64,000 nucleotides of DNA from Alphaproteobacteria bacterium (GCA_030148665.1 JASBSZ010000002.1:45245-109244); one strand, 5' to 3'. Counted from the stretch's first letter, positions 19,007-28,934 are shown. The notes: a model not told the origin generated them from the letters alone. Made by a program: numbers and translations.

Positions 19007-19537
19007 ATGATGCGGCGTTTTCTTGACCGGCTCTATGGGGTGGCCGGCGCAATCTCGGCCATCTGCATCCTGTTGATCTGCGTCGTCGTCGCGGCGCAGA
19101 TCTCGTTGAACATCCTGGCGCGGATCGGGGGCGCTGCGCTTGCCTTTACCATCCCGTCCTATGCCGATTTCTCGGGCTTCTTCCTGGCGGCCTCGTCCTT
19201 CATGGGGCTGGCCTATGCGCTGCGCAAGGGCGCCCATATCAGGGTCAACCTGCTGATCCGGCTGCTGCCCGGGCGCGTGCGCCTGCTGCTGGAGGTGCTG
19301 ACCCTGCTGGGCGGCGCGGCCATGGCAGGTTTTGCCACCTGGTATGCCGTGGTGCTGACGATGCAGAGCCGCGCGTTCGGCGACATGTCGCCCGGCATCA
19401 TCGCGGTACCGATATGGATCCCGCAGGTATTCATGGTGGTCGGGCTGGGTCTGCTGGCACTGGCCTTTCTGGATACGGCGATCGAGACCCTGATCCGGGG
19501 CGCGCCGGTTCTTGTCGATGAAGGCGGGGTCGAGTAA
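19007..19537 (+). CDS. TRAP transporter small permease (DctQ family)
   Basis: A 176-residue membrane protein with four hydrophobic segments, typical of DctQ subunits that bridge the binding protein and the large permease. The family pattern appears as LRKGAHIRVNLLIRLLP after the second helix and the third helix starts LEVLTLLGGAAMAGF. The ATG at 19007 follows a GGGGG stretch; a second ATG three codons on is possible. It is encoded between dctP- and dctM-type genes, four bases from the latter. Confidence 0.92.
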   Translation: MMRRFLDRLYGVAGAISAICILLICVVVAAQISLNILARIGGAALAFTIPSYADFSGFFLAASSFMGLAYALRKGAHIRVNLLIRLLPGRVRLLLEVLTLLGGAAMAGFATWYAVVLTMQSRAFGDMSPGIIAVPIWIPQVFMVVGLGLLALAFLDTAIETLIRGAPVLVDEGGVE

Positions 19538-19541
19538 CGCC

Positions 19542-20843
19542 ATGTCCGACCCGATGATCTTTGCCTCTCTGCTGGGCCTGCTGCTGGTGCTGCTGGCCGC
19601 GGGCATGTGGGTGGCGCTGTCGCTGATGATCGTGGCATTCGTGGCCATCGTCGCCTTTTCGCCGGCACCCGTGGGCCTGGTGCTGGCAACCACGCTGTGG
19701 GGGCACAGCAATTCCTGGCCGCTGGCCGCCCTGCCCCTGTTCATATTGATGGGCGAGATCCTGCTGCGTTCGCGCCTGTCCGAGGACATGTTTTCGGGCC
19801 TTGTGCCCTGGCTGGGGCGCGCGCCGGGGCGCCTGTTGCATGTCAACATCCTGGGCTGCGCGATATTTGCCGCCGTTTCGGGATCCAGCGCCGCCACTGC
19901 CGCCACCATCGGGCGCATGTCGGTGCCCGAGCTGACCAGGCGCGGCTACCCGGAATCGCTGATCATCGGCACGCTGGCGGGCTCGGCCACGCTGGGGCTG
20001 TTGATCCCGCCCTCGATCATCCTGATCGTCTATGGGGTGGCGACCGAGCAATCCATCGCCCGCCTGTTCATCGCCGGCATCCTGCCGGGGCTGATGCTGG
20101 TGGTGCTGTTTGCGGGCTATGTGATGATCCGGGCATTGTTGAACCCGGCGGCGATCCCGGCGGCGGATGCGCGCCACAGCCTGCGCGAAAAGATCATCGC
20201 ATCGCGTCGCCTGATCCCGGTGATCCTGCTGATCGCGGGGGTGATCGGGTCGATCTATACGGGGGTTGCCTCGCCCACCGATGCGGCCGCCCTGGGGGTG
20301 GTGCTGTCGCTGGTTCTGGCCCTGTTCACGGGCAGTTTCGGCTGGAGCGCCTTTGTCGACGCGGTCATGTCGGCGACCCGGACCTCGGTCATGATCGCCT
20401 TCATCCTGCTGTCGGCGGCCTTTCTGACCATCGCCATGGGATTCACAGGCATTCCGCGCAACCTGGCCGCCTGGATCGGCACCTTCAACCTGAGCCCGGC
20501 CGAGCTGCTGGTGGCGCTGACGGTCTTTTTCATCCTGCTGGGATGCTTTCTGGACGGGATTTCGGTGGTGGTGCTGACGACCTCGATCATCCTGCCGATG
20601 GTGCAGGCCGCGGGGATCGACCCGTTATGGTTCGGCATCTATCTGGTGCTGGTGGTCGAGATGGCGCAGATCACCCCGCCGGTGGGGTTCAACCTGTTCG
20701 TGATACAGGGGCTGACGGGGATCAACATCCTGCGGATCGCGGCACATGCGCTGCCGTTCTTTCTGCTGCTGCTGGTGGGGGTTTTCGTGATCACGGCATT
20801 CCCCCAGATCGTGACGGTGCTGCCCTCGATGATGGGGCGCTGA
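19542..20843 (+). CDS. TRAP transporter large permease (DctM family)
   Basis: A 433-residue sodium-coupled permease with 11-12 hydrophobic helices. Conserved DctM features include the GSSAATAATIGRMSVPEL segment after helix 3, GLLIPPSIILIVYGVATEQSI, and PTDAAALG, with ITPPVGFNLFVIQG near the end. The ATG at 19542 is four bases after the small-subunit stop. With the two genes before it this is a complete three-gene TRAP system. No regulator or catabolic gene is adjacent on the same strand, so the substrate is open. Confidence 0.94.
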   Translation: MSDPMIFASLLGLLLVLLAAGMWVALSLMIVAFVAIVAFSPAPVGLVLATTLWGHSNSWPLAALPLFILMGEILLRSRLSEDMFSGLVPWLGRAPGRLLHVNILGCAIFAAVSGSSAATAATIGRMSVPELTRRGYPESLIIGTLAGSATLGLLIPPSIILIVYGVATEQSIARLFIAGILPGLMLVVLFAGYVMIRALLNPAAIPAADARHSLREKIIASRRLIPVILLIAGVIGSIYTGVASPTDAAALGVVLSLVLALFTGSFGWSAFVDAVMSATRTSVMIAFILLSAAFLTIAMGFTGIPRNLAAWIGTFNLSPAELLVALTVFFILLGCFLDGISVVVLTTSIILPMVQAAGIDPLWFGIYLVLVVEMAQITPPVGFNLFVIQGLTGINILRIAAHALPFFLLLLVGVFVITAFPQIVTVLPSMMGR

Positions 20844-20883
20844 GAACGCCGTGACCTGACGGCCGCGGCGTGCCGCTGGCAGG

Positions 20884-20903
20884 CGTATTTGAGCAAAGAA
20901 GAA
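20884..20903 (+). repeat. Dispersed intergenic motif, copy 3 (core)
   Basis: Core CGTATTTGAGCAAAGAAGAA, one base different from copies 1 and 2, placed between the convergent 3' ends of the TRAP large permease gene and the M19 dipeptidase gene. A GC-rich CGGCCGCGGCGTGCCGC segment precedes it. Confidence 0.75.
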
Positions 20904-20906
20904 GGC

Positions 20907-22052
20907 TCAGGCGCTGTCCATCACACGCAGCACATTGCCGCCCATGATCTTGGCCAGGGTCTGCGTGCTGTAGCCGCGCTTTTGCAGCGCGCCGACGACC
21001 AGCGGGAACTTGCGGTAGGTTTCCAGGACCGGCTTGTAATTGGCATCCATGTCCGAGCCCATGGCGACGGCATCTTCGCCCACCGCTCTCACGAGAAATT
21101 CGATGCGGTCGATGAATTCGGCCAGCGTGGTTTCGCCGATGCCGGCGGGCCAGGCGCCGATATAGCCGCCGGTCTCGGCAATCGCCTGGGCGATTTCGGG
21201 CGAAACGAAGCGCGGGTTCTGCAGCTGCGCCGTGTTGATATGGGTGTGGGTGATCACGGTCGGCTTTCTGGCGATCTTGAGCGCGTCAAGCACCGTCTTT
21301 TCCGAGGCATGGGCCAGATCGACGATGATGCCCACCTCGTTCATGGCGGCGATGACTTCGCGCCCGAAACCGGTCAGGCCACGATTGCCGACCTCGCCGG
21401 TCATGATATCGCCCAGCGTGTTGTTGTGGTAATGAACCAGCGTCAGCATGCGCACGCCATCGTCATGGACCTGCTTGAGGCGCGACAGATCGCCCTCGAG
21501 GAAATCGGCACCCTCCATTGCCAGGATCATGCCGCGCTGGCCCGCCTTCTTGGCGGCGCGTACGTCATCGGATGTCAGGCAGATGCGCACGAGGCCCTGA
21601 TCGGACAGGGCGCGCAGATCGTTGATCTGGCGGCGATAGCTGGCCCAGGCCTCGCCCGGTTTGAATTCGCGCGCGGCGGTCAGCCCGGTCTTGCCCAGCG
21701 TCAACAGCTGGATATCGGCGACCCCGTTGAAGACAGCCGCATCCACCCCGCCCTTTGTCATGTCGGCAACCGTGCGGTCCTCGAAAGTGCCGCCAAGCAG
21801 TTTGTAGAGCCTGATCTTGAAGGTCAGATTTTCGGCGGATTTCAGGAATGTGCGGCCTGGATGTGCGTGGCTGTCGATGATCGGATGCGCGGCCATGAAG
21901 GCGCGCGCGGCGGAAAGTTCATCATCGGTCAATGCAAACCCGACGTCGGGGGGTTTGGGGTGCAGCATCGGTCTTAGCCCAAACTGGTAGCCAGCCGCGC
22001 CCAAGGCGACAAGACCGCCCGCACCAGTGATGAGCGTCCTTCTTGAAACCAT
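20907..22052 (-). CDS. Membrane dipeptidase family protein (peptidase M19), Tat-type export signal
   Basis: A 381-residue zinc dipeptidase homologue. Zinc ligands are visible in PIIDSHAHPG, AMEGADFLEGD (bridging Glu), MLTLVHYHNN and ITHTHINTA, with GSDMDANYKP near the end. The N-terminus MVSRRTLITGAGGLVALG carries a twin-arginine pattern and hydrophobic core, so it is probably exported folded. M19 enzymes hydrolyse dipeptides and related amides, including D-amino acid and gamma-glutamyl-type substrates in some members. It is the last gene of the leftward catabolic operon, 18 bases after the alcohol dehydrogenase, which suggests that it processes a peptide-like intermediate or precursor. Confidence 0.88.
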   Translation of the reverse strand: MVSRRTLITGAGGLVALGAAGYQFGLRPMLHPKPPDVGFALTDDELSAARAFMAAHPIIDSHAHPGRTFLKSAENLTFKIRLYKLLGGTFEDRTVADMTKGGVDAAVFNGVADIQLLTLGKTGLTAAREFKPGEAWASYRRQINDLRALSDQGLVRICLTSDDVRAAKKAGQRGMILAMEGADFLEGDLSRLKQVHDDGVRMLTLVHYHNNTLGDIMTGEVGNRGLTGFGREVIAAMNEVGIIVDLAHASEKTVLDALKIARKPTVITHTHINTAQLQNPRFVSPEIAQAIAETGGYIGAWPAGIGETTLAEFIDRIEFLVRAVGEDAVAMGSDMDANYKPVLETYRKFPLVVGALQKRGYSTQTLAKIMGGNVLRVMDSA

Positions 22053-22070
22053 GCTTGCCGTCCTTGCATT

Positions 22071-23216
22071 TCAAAGGCACGCCTCGATCAGCGCGCGCGT
22101 ATTTTCCGGTGTCATGCGCACAGGGTTGCCGCCGACGGAAGGGTCGTCAAGGGCCGAAACCGTCAGGGCATCGAGATCGGGATCCTTCACACCCAGCTCG
22201 GTCAGGTTTTTCGGGATGCCGAGTTCGGCGTTGATCCGGCCGACGAAGTCGTAGAACCCGTCAAACCCGCCCTCGATATCGAGGTAACGCGCCAGCGCGT
22301 TGATGCGGTCCTCTATGGCCGGGCGGTTGAACAGCAGCACGGGCTGCATCACCACGGCATTGGTGGTGCCGTGATGGGTGCCGTAAACCGCGCCCAGCGG
22401 GTGGCTGATGGCGTGAATGGCGCCAAGGCCCTTTTGAAAGGCGGTGGCCCCCATGGCGGCGGCGGCCATCATCTGGGCGCGGGCCTCGATATCGGTGCCG
22501 TCGTGATAGGCGCGCGGCAGGTATTCCTTGACCAGACGCATGCCCTCGATGGCGATGCCCTGGCTCATCGGGTGGAAATGGGGCGAGCAATAGGCCTCGA
22601 GGCAGTGGGCAAAGGCATCCATGCCGGTGCCGGCGGTGATCGCGGGCGGCATGCCGACGGTCAACTCCGCATCACAAATCACGATCGAAGGCAGCACCTT
22701 GGGGTGAAAGATGATCTTTTTCTCATGCGTCTGCGAGTTGGTCAGAACGCTGGCGCGCCCCACCTCAGAGCCGGTGCCGGCGGTTGTCGGCACGGCGATG
22801 ATCGGGGCAATGGCGTCGGCATCGGCGCGCGTCCACCAGTCATCGACATCCTCAAAATCCCAGACCGGGCGGGTCTGGCCCTGCATGAAGGCAACCATCT
22901 TGCCCAGATCCAGCCCCGAGCCCCCGCCAAGCGCGATCACCCCGTCATGGCCGCCCGCGCGAAACACCTCGACGCCTGCCTGCATGTTGATTTCGGTCGG
23001 GTTGGGATCGACATCGGAAAACAGCGCGCGCCCAAGGCCCGCGGCATCGAGCAGGTCCAGCAGGCTGGCCGTCAGCGGCAGTTGCGCAAGGCCCCTGTCG
23101 GTGACGACCAGTGGCTTTTTCATGCCGAGCGCGGCGCAGGCCTCGGCGATTTCCTTGATGCGCCCGGCGCCAAAGCGGATGGCGGTGGGATATGACCAGT
23201 TTGCAGTCAGGCTCAT
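22071..23216 (-). CDS. Iron-containing alcohol dehydrogenase
   Basis: A 381-residue group III NAD-dependent alcohol dehydrogenase. The nucleotide site is GGGSGLDLGK, with the downstream PTTAGTGSEV; metal-binding His and Asp residues lie in GTGMDAFAHCLEAYCSP and AIHAISHPLGAVYGTHHG. The start at 23216 overlaps the aldehyde dehydrogenase stop (ATGA) and begins the conserved MSLTANWSYPT strand; the longer upstream frame is rejected. The pairing with an aldehyde dehydrogenase indicates stepwise oxidation of an alcohol to an acid, or the reverse. Confidence 0.94.
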   Translation of the reverse strand: MSLTANWSYPTAIRFGAGRIKEIAEACAALGMKKPLVVTDRGLAQLPLTASLLDLLDAAGLGRALFSDVDPNPTEINMQAGVEVFRAGGHDGVIALGGGSGLDLGKMVAFMQGQTRPVWDFEDVDDWWTRADADAIAPIIAVPTTAGTGSEVGRASVLTNSQTHEKKIIFHPKVLPSIVICDAELTVGMPPAITAGTGMDAFAHCLEAYCSPHFHPMSQGIAIEGMRLVKEYLPRAYHDGTDIEARAQMMAAAAMGATAFQKGLGAIHAISHPLGAVYGTHHGTTNAVVMQPVLLFNRPAIEDRINALARYLDIEGGFDGFYDFVGRINAELGIPKNLTELGVKDPDLDALTVSALDDPSVGGNPVRMTPENTRALIEACL

Positions 23217-24598
23217 GGCAGTTTCCTCAGGTGATAGGATTTCGGTCTTGTCAGGTTGTGATAGCCGATGACCGACAGCCCGCCACCGCGGCCGGTATTC
23301 TTGCAGCCGGTCCAGCACAGGCCGGGATCGAGATAGTCGGCCCGGTTCATGAACACGGTGCCGGTTTCGATCTGCTGGCCGATGCGTTCGGCGCGCGCGA
23401 TATCGGATGTCCATAGCGAGGCTGTCAGCCCGAATTCGGAATCGTTCATCAGTTCAATGGCTTGTGCGTCGTCCTTCACCGGCATGATGCCGACGACGGG
23501 GCCAAAGCTTTCTTCGCGCATGACCCGCATGGAATGATCGACATCGATCAGGATCTGCGGGGCCAGATAGGTGCCGGTGCCGTCATCGGCGGGAAACAGC
23601 GATGGGTCGACCAAGGGGCGCGCGCCCTTGGCGACGGCCTCGGCGATCTGGTCGCGCACAAGATCGGCAAAGCGTTTCTGCGCCATCGGCCCGAGGGTGG
23701 TTTCAGGGTCCAGCGGGTTGCCCAACTTGTAGGCCGACACGATCTTCACCGCCTTTTCGACAAAGGCGTCAAACAGGCTTTCGACCACATAGATGCGCTC
23801 GATCCCGCAGCAGCACTGGCCGGCGTTATACATGGCGCCGTCGATCAATGTGTCAACGGCGGCGTCGAGATCGGCGTCTTCCATGACATAGCCGGGATCC
23901 TTGCCGCCGAGTTCCAGCCCCAGCCCGGTGAAGGTGCCGGCGGCCGCGCGCTCGATCGCGCGCCCTGCCCCGACCGAGCCGGTGAAATTCACGAAGTCGA
24001 ACGCGCCAGAGGCGATCAGATCGGATGTGGTGGCGTGGTCGAGAAACACGTTCTGGAACACGTCCTCGGGGATGCCGGCGGCGACAAAGCCCTGCACCAT
24101 GCGCTCGCCGACAAGCGGCGTCTGGCTGGCATGTTTCAGGATCACCGCATTGCCGGCAATCAGCCCCGGCGCGACCGTGTTGATCGCGGTCATGTAGGGG
24201 TAATTCCACGGCGCCACCACCAGGATCACGCCTTGCGGTTCACGCGCGATATAGCGTTTGAAGCTGTCGCTTTCCTCGACCTCGATCGGGGCCAGCGCCT
24301 TGGCGGCGATTGCGGCCATGTGGGTTGCGCGTTCGCTGAAACCGCCGAATTCGCCGCCATAGCGCACCGGGCGGCCCATCTGCCAGGCGAGCTCGGTCAC
24401 GATTTCGTCGTTCATGGCGCCGACATTCTCGACGCCTTTCAGAACCAGCTGAACGCGCTCTTCCAGCGGGCGCGCGGCCCAGGCCTTTTGCGCGGCGCGG
24501 GCGCGTGCCACGGCCTGTCTTGCCGCCTCGGGCGAAAGCGTGTCGCGTTCGACATAGACCGACCCGTCGATCGGGGAAATGCAGGTGATCTTGCTCAC
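23213..24598 (-). CDS. NAD(P)-dependent aldehyde dehydrogenase
   Basis: A 461-residue ALDH. Catalytic Cys263 lies in NAGQCCCGIERIY, general-base Glu229 in LGLELGGKDPG, and cofactor and oxyanion elements in VVAPWNYP and NFTGSVGAGRAI. Similar enzymes act on succinate semialdehyde, aminoaldehydes or gamma-glutamyl aminoaldehydes. It is encoded between a glutamine-synthetase-like ligase and an alcohol dehydrogenase in one leftward operon, so the natural substrate may be a gamma-glutamylated aldehyde, as for PuuC; this is inferred from context. Confidence 0.94.
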   Translation of the reverse strand: MSKITCISPIDGSVYVERDTLSPEAARQAVARARAAQKAWAARPLEERVQLVLKGVENVGAMNDEIVTELAWQMGRPVRYGGEFGGFSERATHMAAIAAKALAPIEVEESDSFKRYIAREPQGVILVVAPWNYPYMTAINTVAPGLIAGNAVILKHASQTPLVGERMVQGFVAAGIPEDVFQNVFLDHATTSDLIASGAFDFVNFTGSVGAGRAIERAAAGTFTGLGLELGGKDPGYVMEDADLDAAVDTLIDGAMYNAGQCCCGIERIYVVESLFDAFVEKAVKIVSAYKLGNPLDPETTLGPMAQKRFADLVRDQIAEAVAKGARPLVDPSLFPADDGTGTYLAPQILIDVDHSMRVMREESFGPVVGIMPVKDDAQAIELMNDSEFGLTASLWTSDIARAERIGQQIETGTVFMNRADYLDPGLCWTGCKNTGRGGGLSVIGYHNLTRPKSYHLRKLP

Positions 24599-24721
24599 AA
24601 GGATGACCTTTCACTGGCTGTGGCCCGGCCCGGGTTCAGGCAGGGCGGTGGTTTTGTTTCGCGGGGTACGCGTCTGTTTCTGGGGCGCCGTCAGCTACAG
24701 GCATGGCCGCGCCCCCTCCCA

Positions 24722-26083
24722 TCAGGCCCTCTCGAATCCGCGTCTGATTTCGTAATCGGTGACGATGCGGGCGAAATCCTCCTGTTCCCATTCGGCGCAG
24801 CGGAAATAGTGGTCAACCACCTCATCCCCCATCGCCGCGCGCAGCATGGCCGAGCCTTTCAGCGCCTCGCCTGCCTCGCGCAGGCTGTGCGGGATCTCGG
24901 GGGCCTCGCGGGCCTCATACACGTCGCCCCTGGTGGGGGGCTGCAACTCAAGCCCCTCTTCGATACCGGCAAGGCCCGCGGCCAGCTGGCCGGCCAGCGC
25001 CAGATAGGGGTTCAGATCCGACCCGCCGATGCGACATTCGATCCGCACGCCTTTGGTTCCCTCGCCGCACAGGCGGAAGGCGGCGGTGCGGTTGTCAACC
25101 GACCAGACGATTTTCGTGGGCGCAAAGCTGCCTTTCTGAAACCGTTTGTAGCTGTTGATATAGGGTGCCAGGAAAAAGGTGATGTCGGGGGCATATTTCA
25201 GCAGCCCCGCCACATAGGACCGCATCATGCCCGACATGCCGTATTCGGCGCCCTTGTCGAAAAAGGCGTTTTCGTCGCCGCGCCACAGCGATTGATGCAC
25301 ATGGCTGGACGAGCCCACCTTGTCATGGCGCCACTTGGCCATGAAGCTGGCCGAAACGCCCTGCTGCCAGGCGATTTCCTTGGTGGCGTGCTTGGCGATC
25401 GTGTGGTGGTCGGCGCAATCCATCGCGGCTGCGTATTTGATGTTCAGCTCTTCCTGCCCGGTCTCGGCCTCGCCCTTGGAATTTTCGATGGGGATACCGG
25501 CCGCATACAGATGGTTGCGCAGCGGGCGCATGACCATTTCTTCCTTGGTAGTCTGCAGGATGTGGTAATCTTCGTTATAGCCGCTGATCGGCGTCATCGG
25601 CCAGCCGGCCTTGCGGTTGTCGTCATAGCTGCCCTCGAACAGAAAGAATTCCAGCTCGGTCGCCGTCATCGGGGTCAGGCCCATCGCCTCGGCGCGGCGG
25701 ATCTGGCGGCGCAGCACCGCGCGCGGCGAATGGGGAATTTCCTCATGCGTATGGTGATCGAGCACATCGCACAGCACCATCGCGGTGCCTTCCAGCCAGG
25801 GCATGGGGCGGATGGTGGAAAGATCCGGCTTCATCACATAGTCGCCATAGCCGCCTTCCCAGCTGGTCGAGGCATAGCCATCGGGCGTGGCCATTTCCAG
25901 ATCGGTTGCCAGCAGGTAGTTGCAGCAATGGGTTTCTTCCCAGGCGCTGTCAACGAAATGGCGGGCAAGAAAGCGCTTGCCCATCAGGCGGCCCTGCATG
26001 TCGATGATGCAGGCAAGAACCGTGTCGATACGGCCGTCCGCGACGGCCTGCTTCAACGCGTCGAATGTCATTGCTCCGGGCAT
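24722..26083 (-). CDS. Glutamine-synthetase-family ligase (gamma-glutamyl-amine synthetase-like)
   Basis: A 453-residue member of the GlnA superfamily (PuuA/IpuC/GlnT-like branch). The ATP/metal core is present: ATELEFFLF, SKGEAETGQEELNI, the conserved His in GSSSHVHQSLW, and NRTAAFRLCGEGTKGVRIECRIGGSDLNPYLA. These enzymes ligate glutamate through its gamma-carboxyl to ammonia or an amine. Context with aldehyde and alcohol dehydrogenases favours an amine or amino alcohol over ammonia. The ATG at 26083 is chosen; the upstream extension has no homologous character. Transport is probably by the TRAP system encoded just upstream. Confidence 0.9.
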   Translation of the reverse strand: MPGAMTFDALKQAVADGRIDTVLACIIDMQGRLMGKRFLARHFVDSAWEETHCCNYLLATDLEMATPDGYASTSWEGGYGDYVMKPDLSTIRPMPWLEGTAMVLCDVLDHHTHEEIPHSPRAVLRRQIRRAEAMGLTPMTATELEFFLFEGSYDDNRKAGWPMTPISGYNEDYHILQTTKEEMVMRPLRNHLYAAGIPIENSKGEAETGQEELNIKYAAAMDCADHHTIAKHATKEIAWQQGVSASFMAKWRHDKVGSSSHVHQSLWRGDENAFFDKGAEYGMSGMMRSYVAGLLKYAPDITFFLAPYINSYKRFQKGSFAPTKIVWSVDNRTAAFRLCGEGTKGVRIECRIGGSDLNPYLALAGQLAAGLAGIEEGLELQPPTRGDVYEAREAPEIPHSLREAGEALKGSAMLRAAMGDEVVDHYFRCAEWEQEDFARIVTDYEIRRGFERA

Positions 26084-26206
26084 GGCTGCTCCTGCTGTTG
26101 GGGGTCCTCTTTTCCTGCAAGCGGCGACCCCGACAACCATCGGAGCCGCCTTTCTCTTGTACCGTGCCGGGGCGATGTGCAAGCCTTGCCGCCCCGTCAC
26201 ATCCGC

Positions 26207-27244
26207 TCAGCCGTAACGATAGGGCCGGCCTGCCTTGACCATGGTCGCGTTGTAGTCCTTGATGATGTTGACCACCTTGGCCTTGAGCGGCGACTGCGAG
26301 GCGATCTCTTCCCAGAACTTGTGGGCCTCGGCCTCGACCTTGCCCCATTCGGAATCGGGGATCGTGGTCAGCTTGAGCTTGGTGCCCTTGACGCGCAGGC
26401 TGGCCTCGCCACCCCAGTACCACCACTGGCGATGGTAATGGCTGTCGTTCATGCAGACCTGCAGCAACGTCTTGAGGTTGTCGGGCAGCTCGTTCCAGCG
26501 GTCCATGTTGGCAAAGAAATGCCCGATCCACGCGCCCGAGATGTTGTTGGTCAGGAAGTAATCGGTCACATCCGCCCAGCCCGAGGTATAGTCCTCGGTG
26601 ATGCCCGACCAGGCAAGACCGTCGAGTTCGCCCGTCTGCAACGCCACCTCGGCGTCTTCCCACGGGATCGTCACCGAGATCACGCCGAAACGTTCGAGGA
26701 AACGGCCTGCCGTCGGGAAGGTAAAGATCTTGAGACCCTTGAGGTCGTCCAGCGTCCTGATCGGTTTCTTGGTGGCAAAGTTCGCCGGATCCCACGAGCC
26801 CGCCGAGATGTGCTTGACCCCGACCTTGGCGTATTCTTCCTTCCAGATCTTGTCGAGCCCGTACTGGTTGAACAGCACCGGCACGTCCAGGCTGTAGCGC
26901 AGCGCAAAGGGGAAATAACCGCCGAACACGGTGACCTCGGTGGGCGAGGCCATGCTGTCATCGTCGGACTGCACCGCGTCGATGGTGCCCTTCTGCATGG
27001 CGCGGAACAGCTCGCCCGTGGGCACCAGCTGGTCGGCGGTGTACAGCTCGATCTGCATCTGATCGCCGGCAATCGCGTTGAACTTCTTGACCATGGGCAC
27101 GATGACCTGCTCGGCCAGCGCGGGGCCGGCATAGGTCTGCAGGCGCCACTTGATCTTGGCGCCCTGGGCGCGGACCGCGGGCGCGGCCAATGACGCAGCG
27201 GCGCCGATCGCGGCAGTCGTGATGAACTTGCGTCTTGTGGTCAT
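26207..27244 (-). CDS. TRAP transporter solute-binding protein (DctP family), Tat signal
   Basis: A 345-residue receptor beginning MTTRRKFITTAAIGAAASLAAPAVRAQG, a twin-arginine signal cleaved near residue 26. The mature domain has the larger-TRAP features VTIPWEDAEVALQTGELDGLAWSG and DVTDYFL, typical of the branch that includes keto-acid and chloroaromatic binders. It lies downstream of its own DctQ and DctM genes (order Q-M-P) and 123 bases upstream of the ligase gene, so it belongs to the catabolic operon. The ligand is unknown. Confidence 0.93.
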   Translation of the reverse strand: MTTRRKFITTAAIGAAASLAAPAVRAQGAKIKWRLQTYAGPALAEQVIVPMVKKFNAIAGDQMQIELYTADQLVPTGELFRAMQKGTIDAVQSDDDSMASPTEVTVFGGYFPFALRYSLDVPVLFNQYGLDKIWKEEYAKVGVKHISAGSWDPANFATKKPIRTLDDLKGLKIFTFPTAGRFLERFGVISVTIPWEDAEVALQTGELDGLAWSGITEDYTSGWADVTDYFLTNNISGAWIGHFFANMDRWNELPDNLKTLLQVCMNDSHYHRQWWYWGGEASLRVKGTKLKLTTIPDSEWGKVEAEAHKFWEEIASQSPLKAKVVNIIKDYNATMVKAGRPYRYG

Positions 27245-27404
27245 TGTCTCTTCTCCTCATCCGTTGGTTTGACAAACACGGCGCGGCATGCCTCGTGATC
27301 GGTGGCGCGCCGCACCCGGTGAAAGCTCCCTTGGCGGAGTTCTTGTTCTTCTGCTGCCTTCATCGCTGGTGCGTTTCGTGCATTTTCAGCCATCATGCCC
27401 CCTT

Positions 27405-28934
27405 TCAGCCGTCATAGATATAGGTCGGCAGCCAGAGCGAGATTTCGGGAAACGCCATCATGACCGTCAGCGCCAGCACCATGATCCCGACAAAGGGCAC
27501 GATGGAACCGTAGATGTCGCGCAGGGTGATCTCGGGCGGGGCCATGGCGCGCATCAGGAACAGGTTATAGCCGAATGGCGGCGTCATGTAGGCGATCTGG
27601 GTCGTGATCGTGTAGAGAACGCCATACCAGATCAGATCGAAACCCAGCTGATGGACCAGCGGAATGTACAGCGGCGCCACGATGACCAGCATCGCGGTAT
27701 CGTCCAGAAAGGTGCCCATCAGCAGAAAGCTCAGCTGCATCAGGATCAGGATGGTCCAGGGGCTGAGGCCCATCTTTTCGGTAAACAGGTTCTCGATCGC
27801 CTTGACCGCGCCAAGGCCGTCGAACACCGCGCCAAAGGCCATCGCGGCCAGGATGATCCACATGAACATGCAGGAAATCGACAGGGTCTGGCGCACCGAG
27901 ACCTCGAACACATGGCGCGTCATGCGCCCGCGCAGCACCGCGGCCATGAAGGCCACCATCGCGCCCACGGCCGAGCTTTCGGTCAGTGATGTCCAGCCGT
28001 TCACGAACGGTATCATCATCGAGAAAAAGATGATCAGCGGCAGCAGCCCGGCCAGCAGCAGGTGATATTTCTCGGGCATGTGGATGGTGACGTGACGGCT
28101 GATCTCGCGCCGATAGCGATACAGCAGGGCCGCCGACAGCAGCACCGCCAGCACGAAGATTCCCGAGGCGAGCGATGTCTTGGGCAGCACGATGATGCCG
28201 CGCTTGGCCATCCAGAAGGCCAGCGTCGCGGCAATGCCGATGCCCCAGCCGGTGACGTTGATCTTCAGCGGTGCGTCGCGTTCATAGCGGGCGCGCTCTT
28301 CCTCGTCCAGGGTGGGGCCCAGCGCGGGGGTGATCTTGCAGCGCAGATAGATATAGGCGATGAACATGCCGGCCATCACGAGGCCCGGAATGATGCCGGC
28401 CAGCCACAGCCGGCCCACCGGCTGGCGCGCGATCATCGCGTACAGCACCAGCACCACCGATGGCGGCACCAGGATTCCCAGACTCGAGCCCGCCTGTATG
28501 ACCCCCGTGACCATCCTCTTGTCATAGCCGCGTTTCAGCAGCTCGGGCAGCGCGATGGTCGATCCGATGGCCATGCCGGCCACCGACAGCCCGTTCATCG
28601 CGGCGATCAGCACCATCAGCCCGATCGTGCCGATCGCCAGCCCGCCCGATACCGGCCCCATCCAGACATGGAACATCTTGTACAGGTCGTCGGCGATCTT
28701 GGATTCCGACAGCACGTATCCCATGAAGATGAACATGGGCAGCGTCAGCAGCGGATACCATTTCATCAGCTTCATCGCCGCCGAAAACGGCATGTCCGAT
28801 CCGCCGGTGCCCCACAGCAGCAGCGCCGCCGCCGCCGCCACCCCGCCGATGGCGCCAAAGACGCGCTGGCCGGTAAACAGCATCAGCATCATGCTGACGA
28901 ACATGAAGAGGGCGATTTCCTCGTATGACATCAT
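27405..28934 (-). CDS. TRAP transporter large permease (DctM family, long form)
   Basis: A 509-residue permease, longer than the 433-residue paralogue at 19542 because of an extended loop with two extra hydrophobic segments in the middle (about residues 225-290). Family segments are GLSVAGMAIGSTIALPELLKRG, GSSLGILVPPSVVLVLYAMIARQPVGRL and MTPPFGYNLFLMR. Its start overlaps the DctQ stop (ATGA). It pairs with the twin-arginine DctP downstream to form a three-part importer for the leftward operon. Confidence 0.93.
   Translation of the reverse strand: MMSYEEIALFMFVSMMLMLFTGQRVFGAIGGVAAAAALLLWGTGGSDMPFSAAMKLMKWYPLLTLPMFIFMGYVLSESKIADDLYKMFHVWMGPVSGGLAIGTIGLMVLIAAMNGLSVAGMAIGSTIALPELLKRGYDKRMVTGVIQAGSSLGILVPPSVVLVLYAMIARQPVGRLWLAGIIPGLVMAGMFIAYIYLRCKITPALGPTLDEEERARYERDAPLKINVTGWGIGIAATLAFWMAKRGIIVLPKTSLASGIFVLAVLLSAALLYRYRREISRHVTIHMPEKYHLLLAGLLPLIIFFSMMIPFVNGWTSLTESSAVGAMVAFMAAVLRGRMTRHVFEVSVRQTLSISCMFMWIILAAMAFGAVFDGLGAVKAIENLFTEKMGLSPWTILILMQLSFLLMGTFLDDTAMLVIVAPLYIPLVHQLGFDLIWYGVLYTITTQIAYMTPPFGYNLFLMRAMAPPEITLRDIYGSIVPFVGIMVLALTVMMAFPEISLWLPTYIYDG

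Noticed and set aside
23462..27193. A rightward open frame of 1243 codons opposite the ALDH, ligase and TRAP receptor genes
   Set aside because: Same reason: it mirrors three clear genes on the other strand and has no motifs or ribosome site.
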